A stretch of DNA of 64,000 nucleotides, taken from assembly GCF_000732605.1 (NCBI RefSeq), contig NZ_JPME01000018.1:186001-250000 (forward strand), written 5' to 3'. The notes below the pieces were generated by a model that was given only the letters and a program-made list of their open reading frames with translations, searched no databases and was not told where the DNA came from. Positions 8,978-16,392 of the stretch are shown here, piece after piece. The translations under genes were made by a program, and so were the position numbers. How positions within the stretch are numbered: position 1 is the first letter of the stretch; the number at the start of each line of letters is the position of its first letter. The DNA is from Lacrimispora celerecrescens (lineage in GTDB: Bacteria; Bacillota; Clostridia; Lachnospirales; Lachnospiraceae).

Positions 8978-9005
8978 GAGGCAGGATCTTAAGGAATCCT
9001 GCCTC
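8978..9005 (-). terminator. Hairpin after the kdgA-kdgK operon
   Basis: Perfect 10-bp stem GAGGCAGGAT / ATCCTGCCTC with an 8-base loop, 25 bases past the stop of the second kinase gene. The following T-run on the minus strand is weak (ATTTCC). Confidence 0.6.
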
Positions 9006-9030
9006 GTTTGACGGTATTGTGATTTTCACT

Positions 9031-10056
9031 TTATCTGCTCATCTCACTCTGAGGACCTTTATCATTATGGTCTTTTATAACGGTATTGACCTCGCTCAAG
9101 TCAGAAGTAGGAAGATCTCCCGGTATGGTATTCTTTAATGCAGAGGCTGCATTGCCGTACTGGACTGCCTTCATGCAGTCACCTCCGCTGCTTAACAGTC
9201 CGTAAAGAGCGCCTGCAATATAAGCATCTCCGCTTCCGATCCGATCGACAACATCAATGTTATGGTAAGGCTCTTCCTCGTAATATTCCTTTCTGGTAGC
9301 ATCGTAAATCACGGAACCAAAGGTATGGCTCTTGGGACTGTGCACGATCCTTTGTGTAGAAGCCACGACAGATATCGGATACTCTTCCGTAAAGCTTCTC
9401 ATCATCTCCTTAACGATTCCTTCCTTCTTAAAGGTCAGTCTTGCCGTCTCTTCTGAACAGAAGAAAATATCCACAAAGGGAAGAATCTGTTCAATGCATG
9501 CTCTGGCTTCCTCACCGGTCCAGAGATTGCCCCTGAAATTCACATCAAAGGAAATGATTGTTCCCGTCTCCTTGAATTTCTTGATCATATCAATGGCTGT
9601 CTTCCTGGTATTCTCACACAAAGCCAGGGTGATTCCTGTGGTGTGAAAACAGGTAGTTGCCCGATACATCTCCTCTGGGAATGAAGAGGTGCTGATCTGA
9701 ACAAAAGAACTGTTTTTTCTGTCATAAATGACCTTAGGTTTTCTTGGATATGCTCCGTATTCATAATAATAAAGCCCCAACCTGGCACTTAAACTATTGT
9801 CGTAGACAAAATAGTCATCGCTGATACCATAGGAACGGACTTTATTCTTTACAAAATTTCCTATATCGTTAAACGGAAGCTGGGTAACCACTCCAGTATG
9901 AAGCCCTAAAAGAGCCGCACCTACGGCAACATTTAATTCTGCACCGCCCACCTGCTTTTGAAAGGAATCTCCCCGCACAAGCCGTTCCACACCTTCCGGA
10001 GACAGGCGTAACAAAAGTTCTCCCAGGCTCAGTAAATCAAAAGGTCTGTCACTCAT
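9031..10056 (-). CDS. PfkB-family sugar kinase, 2-keto-3-deoxygluconate kinase-like (second copy)
   Basis: 341-residue ribokinase-family enzyme, expected to phosphorylate 2-keto-3-deoxygluconate (KDG) to KDPG. N-terminal GELLLRLSPEG and VGGAELNVAVGAALLG match the substrate-binding region; the C-terminal DRIGSGDAYIAGALYGLL carries the catalytic Asp and anion hole. It lies 67 bases after a paralogous kinase gene with a hairpin between them. Two kinases side by side may differ in substrate (for example a related 2-keto-3-deoxy sugar), which cannot be decided from sequence. Confidence 0.8.
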   Translation of the reverse strand: MSDRPFDLLSLGELLLRLSPEGVERLVRGDSFQKQVGGAELNVAVGAALLGLHTGVVTQLPFNDIGNFVKNKVRSYGISDDYFVYDNSLSARLGLYYYEYGAYPRKPKVIYDRKNSSFVQISTSSFPEEMYRATTCFHTTGITLALCENTRKTAIDMIKKFKETGTIISFDVNFRGNLWTGEEARACIEQILPFVDIFFCSEETARLTFKKEGIVKEMMRSFTEEYPISVVASTQRIVHSPKSHTFGSVIYDATRKEYYEEEPYHNIDVVDRIGSGDAYIAGALYGLLSSGGDCMKAVQYGNAASALKNTIPGDLPTSDLSEVNTVIKDHNDKGPQSEMSR

Positions 10057-10078
10057 CTTGATCTTTCCTCCATAGTTT

Positions 10079-10112
10079 TTAAAAGGGGAGCCATTACCAA
10101 ATGACTCCCCTT
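10079..10112 (-). terminator. Intercistronic hairpin between the two KDG kinase genes
   Basis: Stem AAGGGGAG / CTCCCCTT extended by CATT / AATG around a short loop, followed on the minus strand by TTTTAAAA. It could lower transcription of the distal kinase rather than stop it fully. Confidence 0.6.
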
Positions 10113-10123
10113 CTTCTTATAAA

Positions 10124-11155
10124 TTATCTCTGAACACGACCTGAACCGTCGCCGCCAGCCAAAGTCTCTACGTCTTCTCTGGTTACCAGGTTGAAGTCTC
10201 CAGGAATGGTGTGCTTTAATGCGGAGGCAGCAACTGCATACTCCAAAGCGCCCTTAAAGTCCTTACCGTCAACCAGTCCGCAGATCACGCCTGCTGCGAA
10301 GGAATCGCCGCCGCCTACACGGTCAACGATAGGGGTAACGCGGTATTTCTTAGAGTGATAGAATTCACGGGTTGCGCCATCCATGATGCATGCAGACCAG
10401 CCATTATCGGAAGCTGAGAAACTCTCACGTAAGGAGCTGACCACATATTTGAAGTTAAATTTATCGACCATCTGATTGAAGATGTCTACATAACCCTGTA
10501 ATTCCAGTTCGCCGGAAGTTACATCGGTATTACCTGGCTTAAAGCCAAGAACCTTTTCTGCATCCTCTTCGTTGCCGATGCATACATCAACGTACTGCAT
10601 CAGGTTTGTCATGACTTTCTGAGCCTTCTCAGAAGACCATAATTTCTTACGGAAGTTTAAGTCTACGGAAACAGTTACGCCGTTAGCCTTAGCTGCCTTT
10701 AAAGCTGCCTCAGTTAATTCTGCTGCTTCATCGCTTACTGCCGGTGTGATTCCTGTGAAATGGAACCAGTCTGCATCCTTAAAAATCTCGTTAAAGTCAA
10801 AATTAGCTGCGGTTGCTGTAGCGATGGAGGAATGCGCTCTGTCATATACAACTGCAGATGCTCTCATAGCAGAACCTGTCTCTAAATAGTAGATACCAAG
10901 TCTTTCGCCGCATTTTGCAATGTGCTTTGTTCCTACGTTGTATTTTCTTAAAGCAGCTACCGCACACTCACCGATGGGATTCTTAGGAACTGCTGTTACG
11001 AACTCAACGTCATGTCCATAGTTTGCTAAGGAAACAGCTACGTTTGCTTCACCGCCGCCGTAGTTTACATCAAACTCATCTGCCTGAATAAATTTCTCAT
11101 TATTTGGGGTAGATAATCTTAACATGATCTCGCCCATGGTTACAAGTTTTGCCAT
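10124..11155 (-). CDS. kdgK: 2-keto-3-deoxygluconate kinase (PfkB family)
   Basis: 343 residues. The family pattern is complete: MGEIMLRLSTP at the N terminus, NYGGGEANVAVSLANYG for substrate binding, DLNFRKKLW in the middle, and DRVGGGDSFAAGVICGLV with the catalytic Asp near residue 293. Directly downstream of KDPG aldolase (48 bases), which takes the product of this reaction to pyruvate and glyceraldehyde 3-phosphate. The IclR regulator upstream of the aldolase and its palindromic sites probably control both. Confidence 0.88.
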   Translation of the reverse strand: MAKLVTMGEIMLRLSTPNNEKFIQADEFDVNYGGGEANVAVSLANYGHDVEFVTAVPKNPIGECAVAALRKYNVGTKHIAKCGERLGIYYLETGSAMRASAVVYDRAHSSIATATAANFDFNEIFKDADWFHFTGITPAVSDEAAELTEAALKAAKANGVTVSVDLNFRKKLWSSEKAQKVMTNLMQYVDVCIGNEEDAEKVLGFKPGNTDVTSGELELQGYVDIFNQMVDKFNFKYVVSSLRESFSASDNGWSACIMDGATREFYHSKKYRVTPIVDRVGGGDSFAAGVICGLVDGKDFKGALEYAVAASALKHTIPGDFNLVTREDVETLAGGDGSGRVQR

Positions 11156-11203
11156 TTGTGTTCTCTCCTAAAATTCTATTATAAATTTTTATTATTAGTT
11201 TTC

Positions 11204-11857
11204 TTACTTGCGAGCTGCGGCTACTGCCTCAACGAATTCTTTTGCTTTCGCTGTTACTGCTGCGAAATCTCCTGTCTTAGCACCCTTTGTTAAGCTGCTG
11301 CCTGTACCAACGGCATAAGCTCCTGCCTTGATCCACTTATCAACGTTGTCAACGTCAACGCCGCCGGATGGCATGAAATCACCCTGAGGAAGGGGTCCTT
11401 TAAAGGAGCTGATCGCATCTGGTCCCATGATGTTGCCTGGGAAGATCTTGATCACGTCACAGCCGCACTCCAATGCGGTAATTGCTTCGGTAGGTGTCAT
11501 GACGCCTGGGAGCATCGGCACTCTGTAACGGTTGCAAAGCTTGATGGTCTCAACATTTAAGCCTGGGCTTACTACGTAATTAGCACCTGCAAGAATTGCT
11601 GCTCTTGCTGTCTCCGGATCCAGAACAGTACCTGCTCCAATAACTACATCGTCATTTTTGCTATATTTTTCAGACATTTTTGCGATGAATTCAATTGGAT
11701 TTCCTTCATCCATGGTCATTGTGATTTCAATAAAATTGATGCCGCCTGCAATGATGGCGTCAACTACCTTTTCGCCCTGCTCAAAGTCTTTTGCACGAAC
11801 AACAGCGACCAGACAGTCTTTTTTCATCTTTGATAAAACCTGTTCTTTTTTCATCAT
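11204..11857 (-). CDS. kdgA: KDPG/KHG aldolase
   Basis: Class I aldolase cleaving 2-keto-3-deoxy-6-phosphogluconate to pyruvate and glyceraldehyde 3-phosphate. The start is the ATG at 11857 because GAAGGAG lies 8 bases upstream; a longer frame to 11977 would run through the promoter and operator. The 217-residue product has the usual length, with general base Glu44 (NFIEITM) and Schiff-base Lys137 (CDVIKIFPG), and GAGTV and PSGGV phosphate-site motifs. First gene of the kdgA-kdgK-kdgK operon. Confidence 0.93.
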   Translation of the reverse strand: MMKKEQVLSKMKKDCLVAVVRAKDFEQGEKVVDAIIAGGINFIEITMTMDEGNPIEFIAKMSEKYSKNDDVVIGAGTVLDPETARAAILAGANYVVSPGLNVETIKLCNRYRVPMLPGVMTPTEAITALECGCDVIKIFPGNIMGPDAISSFKGPLPQGDFMPSGGVDVDNVDKWIKAGAYAVGTGSSLTKGAKTGDFAAVTAKAKEFVEAVAAARK

Positions 11858-11878
11858 CCTATTCTCTCCTTCTTCAAT

Positions 11879-11892
11879 TTCGTATATACGAA
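11879..11892. promoter_or_regulatory. Candidate IclR operator, kdgA promoter (site 1)
   Basis: Perfect 14-bp palindrome TTCGTATATACGAA about +26 to +39 of the predicted kdgA transcript. A near-identical site stands before the iclR gene. Confidence 0.7.
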
Positions 11893-11896
11893 TTAA

Positions 11897-11912
11897 TTTC
11901 ATATTTACGATT
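11897..11912. promoter_or_regulatory. Degenerate second IclR site, kdgA promoter
   Basis: TTTCATATTTACGATT matches the TTTCGTATATACGAAA pattern at 12 of 16 positions, 19 bp centre-to-centre from site 1 and close to the predicted start of transcription. Confidence 0.35.
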
Positions 11913-11924
11913 CTTATACTTGAA

Positions 11925-11953
11925 ATATTAATCGTTTCCTTCCATTTTGTCAA
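11925..11953 (-). promoter_or_regulatory. Promoter of the kdgA-kdgK operon
   Basis: Minus strand -35 TTGACA (11948-11953), 17-bp spacer, -10 TAATAT (11925-11930), directly after the iclR stop codon. Confidence 0.65.
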
Positions 11954-11963
11954 CAGGTATTCC

Positions 11964-12725
11964 TTATATTTTTCCAAGAAAGCCTAACAAACGGGAAACC
12001 TCCATGCTCTTTTCGGAAACCAGCTTTCCTAAAGCCTCATAATCATTCGAAGGCTTATAAAGACTGGACACGCTGATGGCTCCTAATACATTGCCATCCC
12101 GGTCAAAAACCGGAGCTCCCACACACTGCATATGCTCCTCCATCTCCCTGGCATCAAACGCATAGCCTCTTTCCCGAACCTGTTTCAGTTCTTCCAGAAG
12201 CTGGCCCTTGTTTCTGATGGTTCTTTCGGTGTACAGGGTGAATTTCAACCGGTTGATCATCTGCTCCCTGGCCTCCTCATCGCTGTAGGCAAGAATTACC
12301 TTTCCAAGGGAGGTACAGTACATGGGGTTTTTGGAACCAACGGTAGCTGTGGTAATAATTGGGTTCTCCGGCTCGAACTTACATATGTATACCACATGAT
12401 GATCCGAGGGGATTCCAAAGAAGACTGTTTTCCCCACTTCCTTTGAAAAGGCTTTGAGCACCGGCTCAATGATTCCGATAAAATCCAGATTATTGGTATA
12501 ATTAATTCCGATACGGTAGGCCATTAAGCCTATGGTATAATTCTGTTTTTGTCCCCTGGCCACATTCACCATGCCCATCTCGGCAAGGGTTGTCACAATA
12601 TCGTAAGCGCTGGTCTTTGGCAGATCCAGCTTTTCACATAGGTCATCCAGGGTAGCCCCCTCCGGCGTTCTGGAGATTAATTTTAAGATTTCAACGGTTC
12701 TTTGCGTCGTTCTATTCAGTTTCAT
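11964..12725 (-). CDS. IclR-family regulator (KdgR-like)
   Basis: 253 residues from the ATG at 12725, which has GGAGG 7 bases upstream; an upstream-extended frame would cross the promoter. Winged HTH in residues about 5-60 (GATLDDLCEKLDLPKTSAYDIVTTLAEMGM), then a GAF-like effector domain with YCTSLGKVILA and the family C-terminal pattern GNVLGAISVSS. It sits upstream of kdgA in the same direction, and matching palindromes stand at both promoters, so repression of the KDG pathway with autoregulation is inferred. Confidence 0.9.
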   Translation of the reverse strand: MKLNRTTQRTVEILKLISRTPEGATLDDLCEKLDLPKTSAYDIVTTLAEMGMVNVARGQKQNYTIGLMAYRIGINYTNNLDFIGIIEPVLKAFSKEVGKTVFFGIPSDHHVVYICKFEPENPIITTATVGSKNPMYCTSLGKVILAYSDEEAREQMINRLKFTLYTERTIRNKGQLLEELKQVRERGYAFDAREMEEHMQCVGAPVFDRDGNVLGAISVSSLYKPSNDYEALGKLVSEKSMEVSRLLGFLGKI

Positions 12726-12750
12726 GGTTTGGCCTCCATTTCTATGTCTT

Positions 12751-12780
12751 AGTATACTCCGAAAAACTGGAAAAAAGCAA
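12751..12780 (-). promoter_or_regulatory. Promoter of iclR
   Basis: Minus strand -35 TTGCTT (12775-12780), 18-bp spacer, -10 TATACT (12751-12756). Confidence 0.5.
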
Positions 12781-12786
12781 GATGAT

Positions 12787-12802
12787 TTTCGCATATACGA
12801 AA
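12787..12802. promoter_or_regulatory. Candidate IclR operator before iclR
   Basis: TTTCGCATATACGAAA, a palindrome with one broken pair, ends 6 bp upstream of the iclR -35 element and matches the kdgA site. Confidence 0.65.
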
Positions 12803-12805
12803 CAT

Positions 12806-12821
12806 TTGTAAGCATTTACAA
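12806..12821. promoter_or_regulatory. Candidate LacI operator, upstream copy (lacI-uxaC)
   Basis: TTGTAAGCATTTACAA: half sites TTGTAA / TTACAA around 4 bases, in the divergent iclR/lacI region, 102 bp from a similar site overlapping the start of the lacI-uxaC transcript. Confidence 0.45.
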
Positions 12822-12869
12822 TATAACCGGGTTTTCATCGGATTATTTGCGAAAACAATAAATCAGGGA

Positions 12870-12898
12870 TTGTAATATTTATCATAATTATGTATAAT
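12870..12898 (+). promoter_or_regulatory. Promoter of the lacI-uxaC operon
   Basis: -35 TTGTAA (12870-12875), 17-bp spacer, -10 TATAAT (12893-12898). Confidence 0.65.
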
Positions 12899-12908
12899 GA
12901 ACTGGGTA

Positions 12909-12922
12909 TGTAAATACTTACA
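12909..12922. promoter_or_regulatory. Candidate LacI operator, downstream copy (lacI-uxaC)
   Basis: TGTAAATACTTACA: half sites TGTAA / TTACA around 4 bases, at about +5 to +18 of the predicted transcript, a typical repressor position. Confidence 0.5.
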
Positions 12923-12940
12923 ATTACGGAGGTGATGTTT

Positions 12941-13942
12941 TTGAATATCTATGATGTTTCCGAACATGCTCACGTATCGATTGCCACCGTTTCCCGCGTC
13001 ATCAATGGAAATCCTAATGTCAGTGAAAAGACCAGAAAGCGGGTTCTCGACGTCATGAAGGAGCTGGGATACACCCCCAATGTATTCGCCAGAAGCCTGG
13101 GGCTAAATACGATGAAGACCATTGGAATCATGTGCGCCGATTCTTCCGACCCATGGTTGGCAGAAGCCATCTATTATCTGGAAAAGGAATTAAGGGGCAA
13201 CGGCTATGATTCCCTCCTCTGCTGCACCGGCTATCTCCCCGAAACCAAGAAGAAGTATTTGGAGCTTTTGCGTTCCAAACGGGTGGATGCCATCATCCTG
13301 ACCGGTTCCCATTATATAGAAGCAAAACCAAAGGACAACGCCTATCTTCTGGAGGCAGCAAAGGATCTTCCCATTATGCTGGTCAACGGGCAGCTGGATG
13401 GGGAGCAGATCTACAGCACGGTCTGTGACGACCACGCGGCCGTTTACGATGCTGCTTTACGGCTATACCGCTCCGGCCGTTCCTCGGTGCTCTATCTCTA
13501 TTCCGGTAATTCCTTCAGCAATTTAAACAAGCTTTCCGGCTACCGGGATGCGGTAAGAGATGCCGGTTTTATGGTCAGGGACGAGCTTATGGTGCTCTGC
13601 AGCAAGGACTTAGACGCTGCGATGGAACGATTGGATACGATTTCCCGTTCCGGGGTCTATTTTGACGCTGTACTGGCTTCCGAAGATATTCTGGCTGTCG
13701 GAGCCGTAAAATATGCAGACAAGGCAGGACTTAAGATCCCGAAAGATTTAAGCATCATCGGATACAACAATTCCATTCTTTCTAAGTGCACAACTCCGGA
13801 AATAACTTCCGTGGACAATAAAGTGGAATCCATTTGCATCACCACGGTAAACACTTTAATGAAGGTTTTAGAAGAGGGAAACGTACCGGGAAAAACCACC
13901 ATCACCCCGGAACTGATAAAACGAGGTACTACTAATTTTTAA
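12941..13942 (+). CDS. LacI-family transcriptional regulator (uronate)
   Basis: The start is taken as TTG at 12941, giving MNIYDVSEHAHVSIATVSRVING, the canonical LacI N terminus, with GGAGG ending 8 bases upstream; upstream GTG/ATG codons overlap that ribosome binding site. The 333-residue product has the HTH, hinge and sugar-binding domain. It is divergent from iclR and 29 bases upstream of uxaC, so it likely controls glucuronate isomerase and itself through the two TTGTAA-N4-TTACAA sites. Confidence 0.9.
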   Translation: MNIYDVSEHAHVSIATVSRVINGNPNVSEKTRKRVLDVMKELGYTPNVFARSLGLNTMKTIGIMCADSSDPWLAEAIYYLEKELRGNGYDSLLCCTGYLPETKKKYLELLRSKRVDAIILTGSHYIEAKPKDNAYLLEAAKDLPIMLVNGQLDGEQIYSTVCDDHAAVYDAALRLYRSGRSSVLYLYSGNSFSNLNKLSGYRDAVRDAGFMVRDELMVLCSKDLDAAMERLDTISRSGVYFDAVLASEDILAVGAVKYADKAGLKIPKDLSIIGYNNSILSKCTTPEITSVDNKVESICITTVNTLMKVLEEGNVPGKTTITPELIKRGTTNF

Positions 13943-13971
13943 TTTCACATATTCAAGGAGGACTCTCTAAC

Positions 13972-15375
13972 ATGAAACAGTTTATGGACAAGGACTTTTT
14001 ACTGTCTACCGATTCAGCAAAAGCGCTTTATCACACCTATGCAGAAAACATGCCTATCGTAGACTATCACTGCCATATCAATCCACAGGAAATCTATGAA
14101 GACCGCAAGTTTGACACCATTACCCAGGTATGGTTAGGCGGCGATCATTACAAATGGCGTCAGATGCGTTCCTGCGGCGTGGATGAAAGATACATCACAG
14201 GGGATGCTTCCGACCGTGAGAAATTCCAGAAGTGGGCAGAAACCCTGCCAAGGCTGATCGGCAATCCACTCTACCACTGGAGTCACTTAGAGCTTCAGAG
14301 ATATTTCGGCTTTACCGGCCACTTAAACGGCAATACAGCAGAAGAAGTATGGAATCTGTGCAATAAAAAGCTTCAGGAAGATTCCATGAGCGTCCGCAAC
14401 TTAATCAGGCAGTCCAATGTTAAGCTGATCTGCACTACCGACGATCCAGCCGATACTCTGGAATGGCATCAGAAAATTGCATCTGATTCAACCTTTGAAG
14501 TAAAGGTGCTTCCGGCCTGGAGACCTGACAAGGCCATGAACATCGAAAAACCTGATTTTGCAGCCTATATGGCAAAATTATCTGCTGTCAGCGGCGTGGA
14601 GATCAAGGATTTCGCTTCCTTAAAGACCGCATTAAAGAACCGCATGGAATATTTCACCAGCCAGGGCTGCGGCGTATCCGATCATGCCCTTGAATATGTT
14701 ATGTATGCTCCTGCTGATGAAGCAGAGCTTGATACGATCTTTGCAAATGGTCTTTCCGGCAAAGCCATTTCAAAGGAAGATGAGTTAAAATATAAGACCG
14801 CCTTCATGCTGTTCGCCGCAAAAGAATACAACCGCATGGGCTGGGTGATGCAGCTTCATTACGGCTGTAAGCGTGACAACAATGCCATGGCATTTGAAAA
14901 CCTGGGACCAGACACAGGTTTTGACTGCATCAACAACTATGCTCCTTCCGCACAGATGGCTGACTTCTTAAATGCGTTAAGCGCAACTGATGAGATCCCA
15001 AAAACCATCATTTACTCCTTAAATCCGAACGATAACGCCTCCATCGGCACCATCCTTGGCTGCTTCCAGAGCAACTTCCCAGGAAAGATCCAGCAGGGCT
15101 CTGCATGGTGGTTCAACGATCACAAGACCGGCATGACCGAGCAGATGATCTCTCTGGCTAACTTAGGATGCCTTGGAAACTTCATCGGAATGCTTACCGA
15201 TTCCAGAAGCTTCTTATCTTATACCAGACACGAATACTTCCGCAGAATCCTCTGCGAGTTAGTCGGCGGCTGGGTAGAAAACGGAGAATATCCGGACGAC
15301 CAGGATTCCTTAAAAGAAATCATTGAGGGAATTTCCTATAACAATGCAATAAAGTATTTTAATTTCGAAGTTTAA
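13972..15375 (+). CDS. uxaC: Glucuronate (uronate) isomerase
   Basis: 467 residues, usual family length. Converts D-glucuronate to D-fructuronate (and galacturonate to tagaturonate). Metal-site motif DYHCHINPQEI near residues 30-40, ICTTDDP in the middle, and MQLHYGCKRDNN near residue 296 are family hallmarks. Strong AAGGAGG ribosome binding site; second gene after the LacI regulator and followed by a clear terminator. Its product is used by UxuB and UxuA encoded about 45 kb away in this window. Confidence 0.95.
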   Translation: MKQFMDKDFLLSTDSAKALYHTYAENMPIVDYHCHINPQEIYEDRKFDTITQVWLGGDHYKWRQMRSCGVDERYITGDASDREKFQKWAETLPRLIGNPLYHWSHLELQRYFGFTGHLNGNTAEEVWNLCNKKLQEDSMSVRNLIRQSNVKLICTTDDPADTLEWHQKIASDSTFEVKVLPAWRPDKAMNIEKPDFAAYMAKLSAVSGVEIKDFASLKTALKNRMEYFTSQGCGVSDHALEYVMYAPADEAELDTIFANGLSGKAISKEDELKYKTAFMLFAAKEYNRMGWVMQLHYGCKRDNNAMAFENLGPDTGFDCINNYAPSAQMADFLNALSATDEIPKTIIYSLNPNDNASIGTILGCFQSNFPGKIQQGSAWWFNDHKTGMTEQMISLANLGCLGNFIGMLTDSRSFLSYTRHEYFRRILCELVGGWVENGEYPDDQDSLKEIIEGISYNNAIKYFNFEV

Positions 15376-15394
15376 TCCCGGAATAAGAATGAAG

Positions 15395-15446
15395 AAATGC
15401 GTATTGATTGAGAGCGTTATAAAGCCCAATCAATACGCATTTTTAT
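15395..15446 (+). terminator. Bidirectional terminator between uxaC and the EamA gene
   Basis: 16-bp stem AAATGCGTATTGATTG / CAATCAATACGCATTT with a 16-base loop, followed by TTTTTATG on the plus strand; the minus-strand side is weaker. Confidence 0.85.
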
Positions 15447-15468
15447 GTTCCAACATCTCTTAAGTTGG

Positions 15469-16350
15469 TTAAGCAGTATCCCTTTCACATCTGGATAAAG
15501 GCATGATCTTAATTTCCGATACCAGAACTGCTCCAAGGATCAGGATGCAGCCTGCCACCATTTTTCCGTCAATTTTCTCATGGAGGAGGAGGACAGAAAA
15601 CAATGTTCCAAAAACCGCCTCCATAGAAAGGATAATGGCGGACCTGGTTTCATCCACATACTGCTGGGATGCGGTCTGAATGAGATAGGTAAGGGTGGTG
15701 CTCACCGCTCCCAGATACAGGACGCTTAATATCCCCTCCCTTGTCATAGAGAACTCTCCCCACCCTCCTGTTATAAGGAGATAGAACAGGGAAAAGGCAA
15801 AGGCCGTAACCATCTGGAAAAAGATTAGTACCGTCACCCGGTATTTTTCCACATATTCTCCGGTAAAAAAGATATGCAGGGCAAAGCAAACGGCGCATAA
15901 CAGTGTCAGCCCATCACCAAGGCCTATGGCGAAATTTTTATCCAGAGACAAAACTCCTGCCCCGGCAATGGCCATAAAGGCTCCAATCACTCCCTGAACG
16001 CTCACATGCTTCCGATAGAGGACTCTGGCGATAAAAGGGACAAATACTACATTTGTAGCGGTGAGGAATGCATTCTTAGACGGTGTCGTGTATTTTAGAC
16101 CTACGATCTGAAGGGCAAAAGCCGCGAACAAATAGACTCCCAAAATAATTCCCGCCCTTATCTCCTGCTTCTTTATACTCTTTAAATGCCTGGCACACAG
16201 AGGAAACATAAGTACCGATGCCAGCAAAAACCTGGTGACCAGAATCTGAGCCGGGCTTAAGCTGGAAAGGGCAATGTCACTGGCCACAAAGCCTCCTCCC
16301 CATATCACAGTCACAATCAAAAGCCCCAGCATGCCAAGATATTTTTTCAT
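15469..16350 (-). CDS. EamA/DMT-superfamily transporter
   Basis: 293 residues with ten hydrophobic segments forming two EamA repeats (first half to about residue 140, second after it), for example GLLIVTVIWGGGFVASDIALS and the GAVSTTLTYLIQTASQQYVD pattern of the second repeat. Drug/metabolite exporters of this family move varied small molecules; the substrate is unknown. It is the last gene of the run starting with the LacI regulator at 23.6 kb, 42 bases after the binding-protein gene, but could be unrelated in function. Confidence 0.85.
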   Translation of the reverse strand: MKKYLGMLGLLIVTVIWGGGFVASDIALSSLSPAQILVTRFLLASVLMFPLCARHLKSIKKQEIRAGIILGVYLFAAFALQIVGLKYTTPSKNAFLTATNVVFVPFIARVLYRKHVSVQGVIGAFMAIAGAGVLSLDKNFAIGLGDGLTLLCAVCFALHIFFTGEYVEKYRVTVLIFFQMVTAFAFSLFYLLITGGWGEFSMTREGILSVLYLGAVSTTLTYLIQTASQQYVDETRSAIILSMEAVFGTLFSVLLLHEKIDGKMVAGCILILGAVLVSEIKIMPLSRCERDTA

Positions 16351-16392
16351 TTCTCTTTCTCCTTACACGATGCCATACCGGATGTAAAATTC

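Noticed and set aside
11858-11977. N-terminal extension of KDPG aldolase
   Set aside because: Covers the promoter and operator and overlaps the iclR end; ATG at 11857 has a good ribosome binding site and gives the family length.
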